NCBI GenBank assembly: GCA_050011895.1
Contig: JBEKIF010000087.1
Span: 1 to 14,753, forward strand
Length of the DNA stretch: 14,753 nucleotides
Direction: 5' to 3'
From: DATBGO01 sp050011895
Lineage (GTDB): Bacteria > Actinomycetota > Actinomycetes > Streptosporangiales > Streptosporangiaceae
Shown here piece by piece: positions 5,512 to 12,115 of the stretch. The first letter of the stretch is position 1; every line of letters begins with the position of its first letter. The translations under genes and the position numbers were made by a program. Under the pieces are notes generated by a model, which saw only the letters and a program-made list of their open reading frames with translations, had not been told where the DNA came from and ran no database searches.

Positions 5512-6523
5512 TCAGGCCGCCCGGCGGCGGACCAGCCAGATGGTGGCGGCGATGAGCAGCACTGACAGCGCGAGCAGCCAGCCGCCTTCGATCCACTGGA
5601 AGGGCCAGAACCGGCTGCCCGGCTGATAGCTGGTCCATTGCGTGTAGCCGTGCTGGGAGAGGCACTGCGCGGGCGAGCCATTGGAGGCCCCAATCCGCGG
5701 CGGGCAGAGCTGCGAGACGGCCTGGACTAGCTGGGAGCCCTGGCCGGGGAACGCGAACTTGCCGCCCTTGGTGTACCACTGGTTCACGCTCCACGCGGTA
5801 CCGGGCAGGTTCACTTTGCTGGTGAGCAGCGGTGTCATGTAGTGCTGGCGCAGGTACAGCGCGGTCGCGAGGGCGAGCCCGGCGTAGGCGGCCAGGGTGG
5901 CGGCGATCGCGGGGACGACCCGGCGGATGAGCATCCCGGCCAGGGCGCCGATCGCGAAGGCGGCCAGCGTCCAGCCGGCGAACGCGACCTCGCGCAGGTC
6001 GAACACGTCGGTAGCAAACGGGATCGTGTAGCCCGCGACGGAGAACGGGCGGAGATACCAGGAGAACAGCGCGCTGAACGCCCCGGCGGCGGCTGCCACA
6101 ACCAGCGCGAGCAGCACCAGCTTGGCGAGCGTCCAGCGCCACCGGATGATGCCCTGGGTCCAGGCGAACCGGAAGGTGCCGGTCTCCAGCTCACGCGCTA
6201 GCACCGGCGCTCCGGCGAACGCCCCGATCAGCGCCGGTACCGGCTGCAGAAAGACTCTGACGACATTCACAGTTACTGCGTATCTGCCGGTGAAGTTTAT
6301 GGTGCAGGCGAGTGAGCTTGCCGGGTGGCAGGCGGTCGCGTAGGCGTGGTGTATCTGAAGGCCGGTGAGCCACAGGTACACCGCCAGCGCGCCGAGGAAC
6401 ACGGCCACGCCGGCCAGCGCGGCACGGTGCTGCCGCCAGGTGACCCAGGCCATCCGCCGCCACGGCACCGCCCCCCAGGCCGGCGTCGTGCTCCGGACGG
6501 GCGGGCATGGTCAGCGCGGTCAT
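5512..6523 (-). CDS. ABC-2-like transporter permease, apparent frameshift near the start
   Basis: This membrane protein is the partner of the ABC ATPase upstream. Six hydrophobic segments are visible in the main frame (residues about 17-35, 70-95, 113-140, 160-182, 183-207 and 290-312, counted from the GTG at 6468), with a long extracytoplasmic stretch before the last. The natural start is ATG 6521-6523, because it overlaps the ATPase stop as ATGA and follows GGAGGTGA. That frame reads MTALTMPARPEHDAGLGGG and then leaves the permease frame. Removing one base from the C6 run at 6471-6476 joins it to VPWRRMAWVTWRQHR, the usual cytoplasmic opening of these permeases. As written, only the internal GTG 6466-6468 starts the main frame, with no good ribosome site. 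It is either a pseudogene, a phase-variable tract or a sequencing slip. The substrate is unknown. Confidence 0.75.
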
Positions 6524-7419
6524 TGCGTCACCTCCGAAGGCTGGGTGTCCCGGCGCGGGCCGGGCAGCGCCGCGGCGCCTGGCTCGCGCAGGTAGGCCAG
6601 GGCGAGCTCTTCCAGGCCGACCGGGTGCGCCTCCCAGCCGGGCGGGACTGGGTCGTCCGCGCCGGCCCGGACCAGCAGGTGGGCCTGCGCCGCACCGCGG
6701 CGCACGTGCACCGGCCGTTCGGCATACCTGTCGGCCTCGGCGGCCGGCCCGGTCAGCACGCGGTGGCTGGCGAGCAGGTCATCGACCTCGCCGGCCACCT
6801 GGACCTGGCCCCGCGACAGCAGGATGAGGTAGTCGGCCACCCGCTCGAGCTCGGCCAGCGCGTGCGAGGACAGCAGCACCGAGACGCCGTCGGCCGCCGC
6901 CGTCAGCACCGTGGCCATGAAGTCGTGCCGGGCGAGCGGGTCGAGCATCGCCACCGGCTCATCTAGCACCAGCAGCCGCGGCCGGCGGGCCAGCGCCAGG
7001 GTCAGCGCGAGCTGCGCCTGCTGACCACCGGACAGCTTCCCGGCCCTCCGGTTCAGCGGGATGCCGAGCTCGGCCAGCCGTGCCTCCGCGTAGCGCTGGT
7101 CAAAACGCCGGTTCAGGTTGCGGGTCAGGTGCAGCATGTCCGCGGCGGACAGGTTCTTGTACACCGGCGTGTCCTGGGCAACGAACGCGATGCCATCCAG
7201 CGCCGCCGGGGACCCGGGCGGCAGGCCGCCGAGCACGGTGACAACACCCGCGGACGGCGCCGCCAGGCCGACCGCCAGGTTCAGCAGCGTGGTCTTCCCG
7301 GCGCCGTTCGGTCCGACCAGCGCGGCCACGCGACCGGCGGGGATCGCCAGCGCGCATTCGCGCAGCGCCCACGTGCTGCCGTACCGCTTGTCCAGGCCGC
7401 TGGCCTCGATCACGTTCAT
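6520..7419 (-). CDS. ABC transporter ATP-binding protein
   Basis: This 299-residue nucleotide-binding subunit has Walker A GPNGAGKTT at residues 36-44, a Q-loop near Q82, the signature LSGGQQ at 129-134, Walker B LLVLDEP at 149-155 with D-loop MLD at 158-160, and the switch histidine in SSHAL at 186. Beyond residue 215 an accessory C-terminal domain follows (about 80 residues), as in exporter ATPases of the YtrB/CcmA type. The ATG overlaps the gntR stop by four bases and its own stop overlaps the permease ATG, so the three genes are translationally coupled. It energises a permease pair in the cytoplasmic membrane. Together with a YtrA-type regulator this suggests response to cell-envelope stress or an antibiotic, by analogy with ytrABCDEF of Bacillus; the substrate cannot be read from the sequence. 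Confidence 0.9.
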   Translation of the reverse strand: MNVIEASGLDKRYGSTWALRECALAIPAGRVAALVGPNGAGKTTLLNLAVGLAAPSAGVVTVLGGLPPGSPAALDGIAFVAQDTPVYKNLSAADMLHLTRNLNRRFDQRYAEARLAELGIPLNRRAGKLSGGQQAQLALTLALARRPRLLVLDEPVAMLDPLARHDFMATVLTAAADGVSVLLSSHALAELERVADYLILLSRGQVQVAGEVDDLLASHRVLTGPAAEADRYAERPVHVRRGAAQAHLLVRAGADDPVPPGWEAHPVGLEELALAYLREPGAAALPGPRRDTQPSEVTQ

Positions 7420-7973
7420 GCGACGCCCTCCGTTCCGCCGCTCGCCGCGCCGCCGTGGGTACGCGGCCCGCTGCGGCGCTCATAGAAATCCCGCAGCGCG
7501 CTGGTGAACAGCGCGACCATCCCGTCCTCGTCCAGCCCCGCTCCGTCCGCAGCGGTCAGCCACCCCGACAGGGAGCGGCGCAGCGCGGTCAGCTCCGGCA
7601 GCGCGACTTGGCTCAGCGTGGCCTGGATGAACGTGCCCTGGCCGGGCCGCCCGGCCGCCAGGCCCTTGATATCCAGGTCACGGTAGGCCTTGAGCACCGT
7701 GTTCGGGTTGATCGCCAGCGAGGCGACCACATCCCTGACCTTCGGCAGCTGGTCGCCCGGCTTGAGGTAGCCAAGCCGCAGCGCGTGCTCGACCTGGTGC
7801 ACAAGCTGCAGGTAGGTCGGCACGCCCGAGGCAGCATCCAGCCGGAACTCGATCGGCGACCCGCCCGCGGCCCGCCCGGATTGGGCAGTGCTCCGATCCC
7901 CGCCGTCGGCGCCCGGCGGGGAGACACCGCCGGGTCGGCCCGCCCCGGTGCTGATGTCTTTATCTATATCCAT
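7416..7973 (-). CDS. GntR-family (YtrA-type) transcriptional repressor
   Basis: This 185-residue protein has a disordered Gly/Ser-rich N-terminus (1-38) and a GntR winged helix at about 50-117: PTYLQLVHQVEHALRLGYL, GDQLPKVRDVVASLAINPNT, then VLKAYRDLDIKGL and the wing GQGTFI. A short helical tail replaces the large effector domain, as in the YtrA subfamily, whose members sit first in ABC transporter operons and repress them. The ATG at 7971-7973 is favoured because a -35-like TTGACA and a long palindrome lie directly upstream and no ribosome site exists. The N-terminal extension of about 38 residues is longer than usual, so a later start cannot be excluded. The stop overlaps the ATPase ATG (ATGA). 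Confidence 0.85.
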   Translation of the reverse strand: MDIDKDISTGAGRPGGVSPPGADGGDRSTAQSGRAAGGSPIEFRLDAASGVPTYLQLVHQVEHALRLGYLKPGDQLPKVRDVVASLAINPNTVLKAYRDLDIKGLAAGRPGQGTFIQATLSQVALPELTALRRSLSGWLTAADGAGLDEDGMVALFTSALRDFYERRSGPRTHGGAASGGTEGVA

Positions 7974-8007
7974 AAGACAAAAAAACAGCGGCGGGTGCCG
8001 CTGTCAA
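7974..8007 (-). promoter_or_regulatory. gntR promoter/operator with 8-bp inverted repeat
   Basis: On the minus strand TTGACA (8007 to 8002) is followed after 17 bases by a run of seven Ts (7985 to 7979) and, five bases later, by the gntR ATG. Perfect 8-bp arms ACAGCGGC (7985-7992) and GCCGCTGT (7997-8004) with a 4-base loop overlap the -35 and fill the spacer, which fits an autoregulatory operator. The T-run is a poor -10. The same hairpin plus T-run also has the form of an intrinsic terminator for minus-strand transcripts arriving from the right. Confidence 0.5.
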
Positions 8008-8059
8008 GCGCGGCCTGCCGACGCAGCGGACGAGCCGGGCCAGGCAAGCCTGCGATGGC

Positions 8060-8293
8060 CACATTCCTTGTGGGATCTGCTGCGGTGGAAGCACCGGGTT
8101 TCTGGCCCTCCGTGGATCTCGACCCGGAACTGGCTGACGGCGAAGCAGTCCGTTGCCGCGCTCGCCAGGCTTGAGCCACAGGTGCTGGCACCCGGCCACG
8201 GAACGCCCCTGGCCAAATGCGGCGATGGCGGCGGAGTTGCGGGCCTTCGCTGAGAGCCTGAATGCCCGCCCTGGCCAGCGCAAGCAGTTGTGA
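8060..8293 (+). pseudogene. Metallo-beta-lactamase-fold hydrolase, C-terminal remnant
   Basis: The plus strand encodes the last ~75 residues of an MBL-fold protein: VSGPPWISTRNWLTAKQSVA, ALARLEPQVLAPGHGTPL with the late metal-binding histidine of the GHG motif, then, in the next frame, NAAMAAELRAFAESLNARP to a TGA at 8291-8293. One extra A in AAA 8215-8217 causes the shift; without it the two parts join as ...TPLANAAMAAEL.... The first three-quarters of the protein, including the HxHxDH motif, is absent, and no start codon or ribosome site is present. The left boundary is approximate. It lies head to head with gntR and convergent to hicA, with no functional link apparent. Confidence 0.55.
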
Positions 8294-8407
8294 CGGCGGG
8301 GATCCGGGCCCGGACACAAGGACGAAGGTCGCGCGGCAGCGTGAAGAGGTTCGCCGGTGCGGAAGGTCGGATGTGTCTCCCGCTGGTGGCGATGGCTTGG
8401 GTAGTGC

Positions 8408-8632
8408 TCAGTCGAGGAGCTTCAGGAACTCGGCAGGGGTCAGGCCCGCCTGCCGCAGGATCGACGCGAGCGTGCCGCGCTTCACCACGCCATACTGCGG
8501 GATGACAGCCACCCGCCCCTCCCGGTTACGGTAAACCGCGTGGCTGCCCTTCGTCCGCACATAGGAGAAGCCGACCGACTCCAGCGCCTGGGTGACCTTG
8601 CGTACCGGAACGTCAGCAAGCGCGGGGCTCAC
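8408..8632 (-). CDS. hicA: HicA family toxin (second module)
   Basis: This 74-residue protein is a HicA of the YcfA type. VRKVTQALESVGFSYVRTKG leads into the catalytic GSH (histidine 31) and AVYRN. A strand with VAVIPQYG and the helix GTLASILRQAGLTPAEFLKLL complete the fold. It shares little sequence with the first HicA (1093-1317), so the modules are not recent duplicates. The GTG at 8630-8632 overlaps the hicB stop by four bases (GTGA), so the toxin is translated by coupling after its antitoxin. Its stop is convergent with the MBL remnant. The gene is full length with no visible lesion. Confidence 0.85.
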   Translation of the reverse strand: MSPALADVPVRKVTQALESVGFSYVRTKGSHAVYRNREGRVAVIPQYGVVKRGTLASILRQAGLTPAEFLKLLD

Positions 8633-8853
8633 GCAGCGGGTAGCTGGAAGGAGGTCACCAGCGGAGTCGCTGTGACGTGCCCGGCCGGATCGTCCACCTC
8701 TTCCAGGTACAACTCGACGGCCTCGGCCAGGTTGGCCAGGGCTTCGTCGATCGTGTGACCCTGGCTGGCCACGTCGACCTCCAGGCACTGCGCGATAAAC
8801 CAGTCCTCTTCCTGGTGCAGCGCTGCGGTGAGGGTACGCGGCGTGTCCGGCAT
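8629..8853 (-). CDS. hicB: HicB family antitoxin (second module)
   Basis: This 74-residue antitoxin has the short HicB/UPF0150 fold: RTLTAALHQEEDWFIAQCLE, VDVASQGHTIDEALANLAEA, then VELYLEEV and a short tail. The conserved WFIAQCLEVDVASQG and the DEAL-N-L-EA helix are typical. It lacks the C-terminal helix-turn-helix of the first HicB, so how it would bind DNA is unclear. I prefer ATG 8851-8853 to the GTG at 8872-8874 because a -10-like TATCCT ends six bases before it. The antitoxin-first order is the reverse of the first module. The gene is intact and unlike the decayed FMO gene next to it. Confidence 0.8.
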   Translation of the reverse strand: MPDTPRTLTAALHQEEDWFIAQCLEVDVASQGHTIDEALANLAEAVELYLEEVDDPAGHVTATPLVTSFQLPAA

Positions 8854-8890
8854 GGAACCAGGATAGCCACCCACTTACCGGGTGACCCGG
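8854..8890 (-). promoter_or_regulatory. Promoter/operator of the second hicBA module
   Basis: Minus-strand TATCCT (8865 to 8860) lies six bases before the hicB ATG, which predicts a leaderless transcript. The -35 region 17 bases further upstream (GGGTCA) is weak. It is covered by a perfect 6-1-6 palindrome, CCGGGT-G-ACCCGG (8878-8890), a candidate operator of the same geometry as the one before the first hicAB module but with a different sequence. Confidence 0.45.
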
Positions 8891-9046
8891 AGCCGGCGCG
8901 CTAGAGCTGGCCGGACTTGGCAGCGCGCTCAGCGCAGCCTGCTAGCTAAACGCCTGTCCGGACCGCTTGGCCCTTGCGGCAGCCCGTTGGGTTTGGCGCG
9001 ATTGGAAGATGAAGTACCGATGCCTGCGCGGCATCCCAGCGGGTTG

Positions 9047-10282
9047 TCATCGGGGCTGGCTGCTGAGGAAGGAGTGCAGGTGGGCGGCGAGTCCGTGACT
9101 GCGCCGTGGATGTAGGTGGAGGCGCGGGTGCGGAGTACCGGCATGCCGAGGAGGTAGAGCCCGGGGGCGCTGGTGATCACCCCGCCGTCGTGGCGGATGT
9201 GGCCGGCGTGGTCACGGACGGGGATGTCCAGCCAGGAGTGGTCGGGCCGGAAGCCCGTCGCCCACAGCAGCGTGGTGATCTCTCCGCTGGCCAGGTCCAG
9301 GTCCAGGGGAGTGCGGGGATCGACCTGCGTGGGTGCGAAGCGGTGCGCTGGCGGGAGTTCGTCGTCCAGGCCGTGCGCCTTTGCCCAGTTGTCGGCTCTG
9401 GCGAGGAAACGGTTCATCTTCAGGTCGGCGAGGGTGCAGGTGTTGCGGAGCGACCCGGAGAACTGGGCGACCCCGCCGGTAATGCGGCCGAGGCGGCCGA
9501 CGATGCGGACGCCCTGCGCGGTGAGCGTGTTGAGGTCGGTGGCCGCTGGCTTGGGGGTCCCGGTGAGCTGCGGCGAGGGCAGGTGGCGGGCCCGGGTGAG
9601 GTCATCGATCTGGTCGTAGCGTTCGCCCAGCACTCCGGTGGCTTCCAGCCACCAGAAGATGTCGCGGCCGCGGTAGCGGCGGGGCAGCCGGACGTGTTCG
9701 CCGACGGCCAGGGTCACCGGGCGCCCGGACCGGTGGATCTCGCCGGCGAGCTGGACGCCGGTGGCTGACGCTCCGACGACGAGCACGCCGCCGTCCGGGA
9801 AGCTATCCGGGATCGTGGTAGGTGAGCGGGGTGAGCGTCGTGATCGGCCGGGGGACGGCGCCGGTGACGGCTGGGATCGCTGGCCGGGCGCACGCCCCGG
9901 TTGCGAGCACCACGGCCCGGGCGTGAAGCATTTCGTCGTTGGCCTGGATCTCGAAGCCTCCCGGTGTGGTGCGCACCGCGTGGACCGTCGTGCCGGTGCG
10001 CACCGGTGCGGCGGCGAGGCGGGCGTAGCGGGTGAGGGTGCTCACGACGCCGGCGGCGGGCAGGTAGCCGTCGGGGTCATTCCCGGCGTAGTGGTAGCCG
10101 GGCAGCCGGGTGAGCCAGTTGGGGGTGAGGAGCCGAAGGCTGGGCCAGCGCTGGGTCCGCCACGAGTTCGCGACCGCACCGCGCTCGAGGACGACGTGGT
10201 CGATGGAGCGTTCGGTGAGGCGGCGGCTCATGGCCAGTTCAGCGTGGCCGGCGCCGATGACGGCTGCCGTGGTGCGCATCAT
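9047..10282 (-). pseudogene. Flavin-containing monooxygenase / NAD(P)-binding oxidoreductase, multiply disrupted
   Basis: The two parts together make a ~410-residue FAD/NAD(P)H-dependent monooxygenase-like enzyme: VIGAGHAELAMS (FAD site), LERGAVANSWRTQRWPSLRL, ARAVVLATGA, the second Rossmann motif LVVGASATGVQLA, then LWATGFRPD and SAPGLYLLGMP. Lesions: CAG to TAG amber at 9803-9805 with one extra base in GGG 9797-9799, where relatives read GQLPDGG; a further shift near 9090-9100 after HGAVTD, beyond which the correct frame reads LAAHLHSFLSSQPR to TGA 9047-9049; and glutamate instead of the third glycine of the FAD motif GxGxxG. As written the first frame ends at 9803 and the second runs to 8929. 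The ATG at 10280-10282 follows the OsmC stop by 27 bases, so it was the last gene of the operon. It is almost certainly inactive. Confidence 0.8.
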
Positions 10283-10309
10283 GCGGTGGCTGGACCGTGG
10301 TCGTCAGGC

Positions 10310-10870
10310 TCAGGCCAGCTCGACGAGCACGTTCGTCGGGTTGGCCACGACGTCGAAGACCGCCGAGCGTTTCTGTGACTGGGCGATCAGCGCCGCAAGC
10401 TCGTCACGGGAGGCATCGGCGTCGATGGCGAACCGGACGGTGATCGCTTCGAAGCCGTTGCGCACGTCAGGGTCGGCGCCGAGGATGCCCAGGATGTTCA
10501 TCGCGCCGTCGATCGTGGCGGTGACCGAGCGGAGCTGGATGCCCCGGTGCTGGGCGACCGCGGCGACGCTTGCGGTCAGGCACCCGGCAAGGCCGACCAG
10601 GACGAACTCCGCCGGCGTGGCGCCGTTGTCCTCGGACGCGAAGCACTCGGGATGGTCGGTGTCGAACCCGTATGTTGTGCGGTGCTGCTGCTCGGCGCCG
10701 AGGCCGGCAAAGCTGGCCACGGTGGAGTGGCTGTGGGTGCCGTTGCGCCAGGTGCAGCTGGCCCGCCAGGTGAACTGCGCTGCTTGCGGTGCGGCCGACA
10801 GCGCGTTGCGGGCATCGAGCAGGGCCTGGACGTTCACGCCGTTGTCGACGGGACGGTCGGTGATGGTCAT
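10310..10870 (-). CDS. OsmC family protein
   Basis: This 186-residue protein of the OsmC/Ohr superfamily catalyses thiol-dependent reduction of organic hydroperoxides or related thiol chemistry; the exact substrate is unknown. Marks are an N-terminal strand region (QFTWRASCTWRNG), HPECFASEDNGATPAEFVLV, GLAGCLTASVAAVAQHRG with the conserved cysteine at residue 97, TATIDGAMN, and a C-terminal strand-helix (RSAVFDVVANPTNVLVEL). AAAGGAGA stands six bases before the ATG at 10868-10870. It lies 45 bases after the P450 stop and 27 bases before the FMO start, in one minus-strand transcription unit. It is the only complete enzyme gene of this unit and shows no lesions. Confidence 0.88.
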   Translation of the reverse strand: MTITDRPVDNGVNVQALLDARNALSAAPQAAQFTWRASCTWRNGTHSHSTVASFAGLGAEQQHRTTYGFDTDHPECFASEDNGATPAEFVLVGLAGCLTASVAAVAQHRGIQLRSVTATIDGAMNILGILGADPDVRNGFEAITVRFAIDADASRDELAALIAQSQKRSAVFDVVANPTNVLVELA

Positions 10871-10915
10871 CGGTGTCTCCTTTGATTCGGACTTGATCTC
10901 GGCGCGATGGGATGG

Positions 10916-11820
10916 TCATTCAGCCCGGTGCCGGGCCGGACCGAGGACTATGGGGAGCGAGACGAGGCCGCGCAGCACGAGGCCGTCGCCGTGCGCCCAG
11001 GCGAGGGTGTCGCGGTCGCCGGCGAGCCGCAGGCCGGGGTGACGCCCGAGCAGGGTTTCGAAAGCGACCCGGGCTTCTAGCCGGGCCAGGGGCGCGCCGA
11101 GGCAGTAATGCGCGCCGTGTCCGAACCCGAGGTTCAGCCCGTTGTTGCGGCCGATGTCCAGGACGTCGGGGGCGGGGAAGCGGCCCGGGTCGCGGTTGGC
11201 CGAGCCAAGGCACACCAGTACCTGTTCGTGCGCGGGGATTGCCACCCCGTCGACGGTCACCGGCTCGGCCGTCACCCGGAACGTGGCATGCGGGACCGGG
11301 GCGGTGTACCGGATGAGCTCGTCTATCGCGGCGGGAAGCTGCCGAAGGTCGGCCAGCAGCGCCTGCAGCTGGTCAGGATGATCAAGCAGAGCCACCACCC
11401 CGTTGCCGATGAGACTGGCCGTGGTGTCGTGGCCGGCCACGACGAGCTGAAACAGGGTCGACAACAACTCCTGGGTGGTGAGCGCGTCGTTGCTCGCGGC
11501 GACCAGCACGCTGACTAGGTCCTCGGCCGGGCTCCGCCGCTTGGTGTCGACGAGCTCGCGCAGGCAGGCCACGATCTTGCCGGATGCCTCGACCGCCTCG
11601 GCTGGCGGCTCGCCCGCCCATCCGGTCAGCAGCACCTGGAACCAGGCGTGCAGGTCCAGGCGGTCGGCCGGGGGGATGCCCAGCAACTCCCCGATCACAC
11701 TGAAAGGCAGCGGATGGGCGTATCCCTGGACCAGATCGACCGTGGCACCCGGACCGGCGTCGTCGAGCTCATCGAGGAGGGCGCCGGCGATGTCCCGCAC
11801 GGCCTGCTCGAGCGCGGCGC
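10916..11820 (-). pseudogene. Cytochrome P450, lacking its N-terminal third
   Basis: The frame encodes about 300 residues of an actinobacterial class I P450. The I-helix motif is LVVAGHDTTASLIGNG; ELIRYT is the K-helix ExxR; ATFRVTAEPVTVDG, ANRDPGRFPAPDVLDIGR, and the haem ligand region FGHGAHYCLGAPLARLEAR with the cysteine follow. Full-length members are about 400 residues; the first ~100, with helices A-C, are missing. The frame upstream of DIAGALLDEL runs into the SnoaL-like gene in another frame at about 11815-11825. A GTG at 11798-11800 could start the frame but has no ribosome site. Haem binding could survive but substrate and redox partner contacts would not, so I regard it as inactive. 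It precedes osmC. Confidence 0.78.
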
Positions 11821-12057
11821 CTCGACGAGGTCGAAGTCCTGAGTGTTGCCGAACCAGAGCGCGAACTGGTCGGCGATCACCTGAGCGCCGGTCCGCTCCC
11901 GCAGGCCGGCGGGCAGCAGGACGCGGAGCCGGGCGTCGGCGGCGAGTGCGCTACCGAGCTGAGCGAAGTCCTGGCCGGCCAGGCCCTCAAGCAGCGAACC
12001 GGCCCGGGCGAACTGCGGCACCACGCTGGCCGCGCTGTGGTCATGGGTTGTGGTCAT
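11820..12057 (-). pseudogene. SnoaL/NTF2-like protein, N-terminal fragment
   Basis: From ATG 12055-12057 about 79 residues precede the junction: a short leader (MTTTHDHSAASVV), ALAADARLRVLLPAGLRERT, then GAQVIADQFALWFGNTQDFD. This is the first helix pair of an NTF2-like/SnoaL fold, normally about 130-150 residues with a beta-sheet that is absent here. After LVEA the frame turns into P450 sequence read out of frame, ending at 11695. A deletion between this gene and the P450 is the simplest explanation. TACAAC lies six bases before the ATG, so a leaderless start is possible, though it may also be reached from the HD-GYP gene 58 bases upstream. The family assignment is moderate because the fragment is short. 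Confidence 0.5.
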
Positions 12058-12115
12058 GAATCCGTTGTACGGACCGGCCAGCGGCGGCGAATCGGGTAAC
12101 TGCCCGATCTTTCTG

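Noticed and set aside
6325..6966. Plus-strand open frame over the ATPase/permease boundary
   Set aside because: Antisense to clear ABC transporter motifs; shadow.
9106..9768. A 220-codon plus-strand open frame
   Set aside because: Antisense to the monooxygenase gene and of low-complexity Gly/Val/Ala composition.
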